Part shown: piece after piece, positions 6,745-6,788 of the stretch
How positions within the stretch are numbered: the stretch's first letter is position 1
Layout of the letters: each line of letters opens with the position of its first letter
Source: Lentisphaerota bacterium
GTDB lineage: Bacteria > Verrucomicrobiota > Lentisphaeria > Oligosphaerales > PUNB01
Assembly: GCA_003552565.1 (NCBI GenBank)
Contig: PUNB01000070.1
Span: forward strand, 1 to 6,788
Length of the DNA stretch: 6,788 nt
Direction: 5' to 3'
Notes under the pieces: generated by a model
What the model was told of the DNA's origin: nothing
The model's database searches: none
The model's input: the letters and a program-made list of their open reading frames with translations, nothing else
Program-made: the position numbers and the translations under genes

Positions 6745-6788
6745 ATGCCCAGAGCCAACCGTCATTATCTGCCCAATCACATATGGCA
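6745..6788 (+). CDS. REP-associated Y1 (IS200-like) transposase, N-terminal fragment cut by window end
   Basis: Only 14 full codons are present, reading MPRANRHYLPNHIW. This closely matches the conserved start of REP-associated tyrosine transposases (Y1_Tnp, IS200-like fold), whose next residues normally lead into a histidine-rich HUH core. These single-copy, domesticated-type enzymes act on hairpin-forming palindromes. No clear Shine-Dalgarno is seen before the ATG, and the upstream bases AGTTATAAAT are AT-rich. The call rests on a short but distinctive sequence, and the rest of the gene lies beyond the edge. Confidence 0.72.
   Translation, partial: MPRANRHYLPNHIW

Noticed and set aside
1..6788. 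CRISPR array, tRNA or rRNA
   Set aside because: No regularly spaced direct repeats, cloverleaf-like segments or rRNA-like conserved stretches were seen on either strand.

Overview
The window looks like bacterial chromosome from a Gram-negative-type organism. One gene product carries a Sec-type signal peptide and another has a large extracytoplasmic domain tethered by membrane helices. The flanking IS91-type and REP-associated (Y1) transposase genes are common in Desulfobacterota and other environmental Proteobacteria-like lineages. The taxonomic guess is weak because no rRNA or marker gene is present.

Layout: (1) Positions 1 to about 975, minus strand, hold the C-terminal three quarters of an IS91-family HUH/tyrosine transposase. 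It runs off the left edge and has lost its N-terminus. (2) From about 976 to 1158 on the plus strand there may be the 3' end of an unidentified disrupted gene. (3) Positions 1159-1551 are a gene-free, AT-rich leader with a candidate promoter and small inverted repeats. (4) Positions 1552-6553 are a tight co-directional three-gene cassette: an exported gingipain-like (C25/clan CD) cysteine peptidase; a membrane protein with a transglutaminase-fold domain lacking its cysteine, fused to seven transmembrane helices; and a RimK-related ATP-grasp ligase. (5) Positions 6554-6744 are gene-free, with a 7-bp inverted repeat. (6) From 6745 to the right edge is the first codon stretch of a REP-associated Y1 transposase.

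How the genes may work together: inactive transglutaminase-7TM proteins paired with alpha-L-glutamate-ligase-like ATP-grasp enzymes are a known but functionally obscure pair, usually accompanied by a retropepsin-like 'ATP-dependent zinc protease'. Here the pair is led by a secreted C25-like cysteine peptidase instead, translationally coupled to the 7TM gene by a 3-base overlap. My inference is a peptide-tagging or peptide-processing system: ATP-grasp amide-bond formation in the cytoplasm, a non-catalytic transglutaminase-fold receptor and membrane channel or anchor, and a periplasmic or surface peptidase acting on the product. The substrate cannot be read from the sequence. The cassette is bracketed by transposase genes, so it may have been acquired or rearranged.
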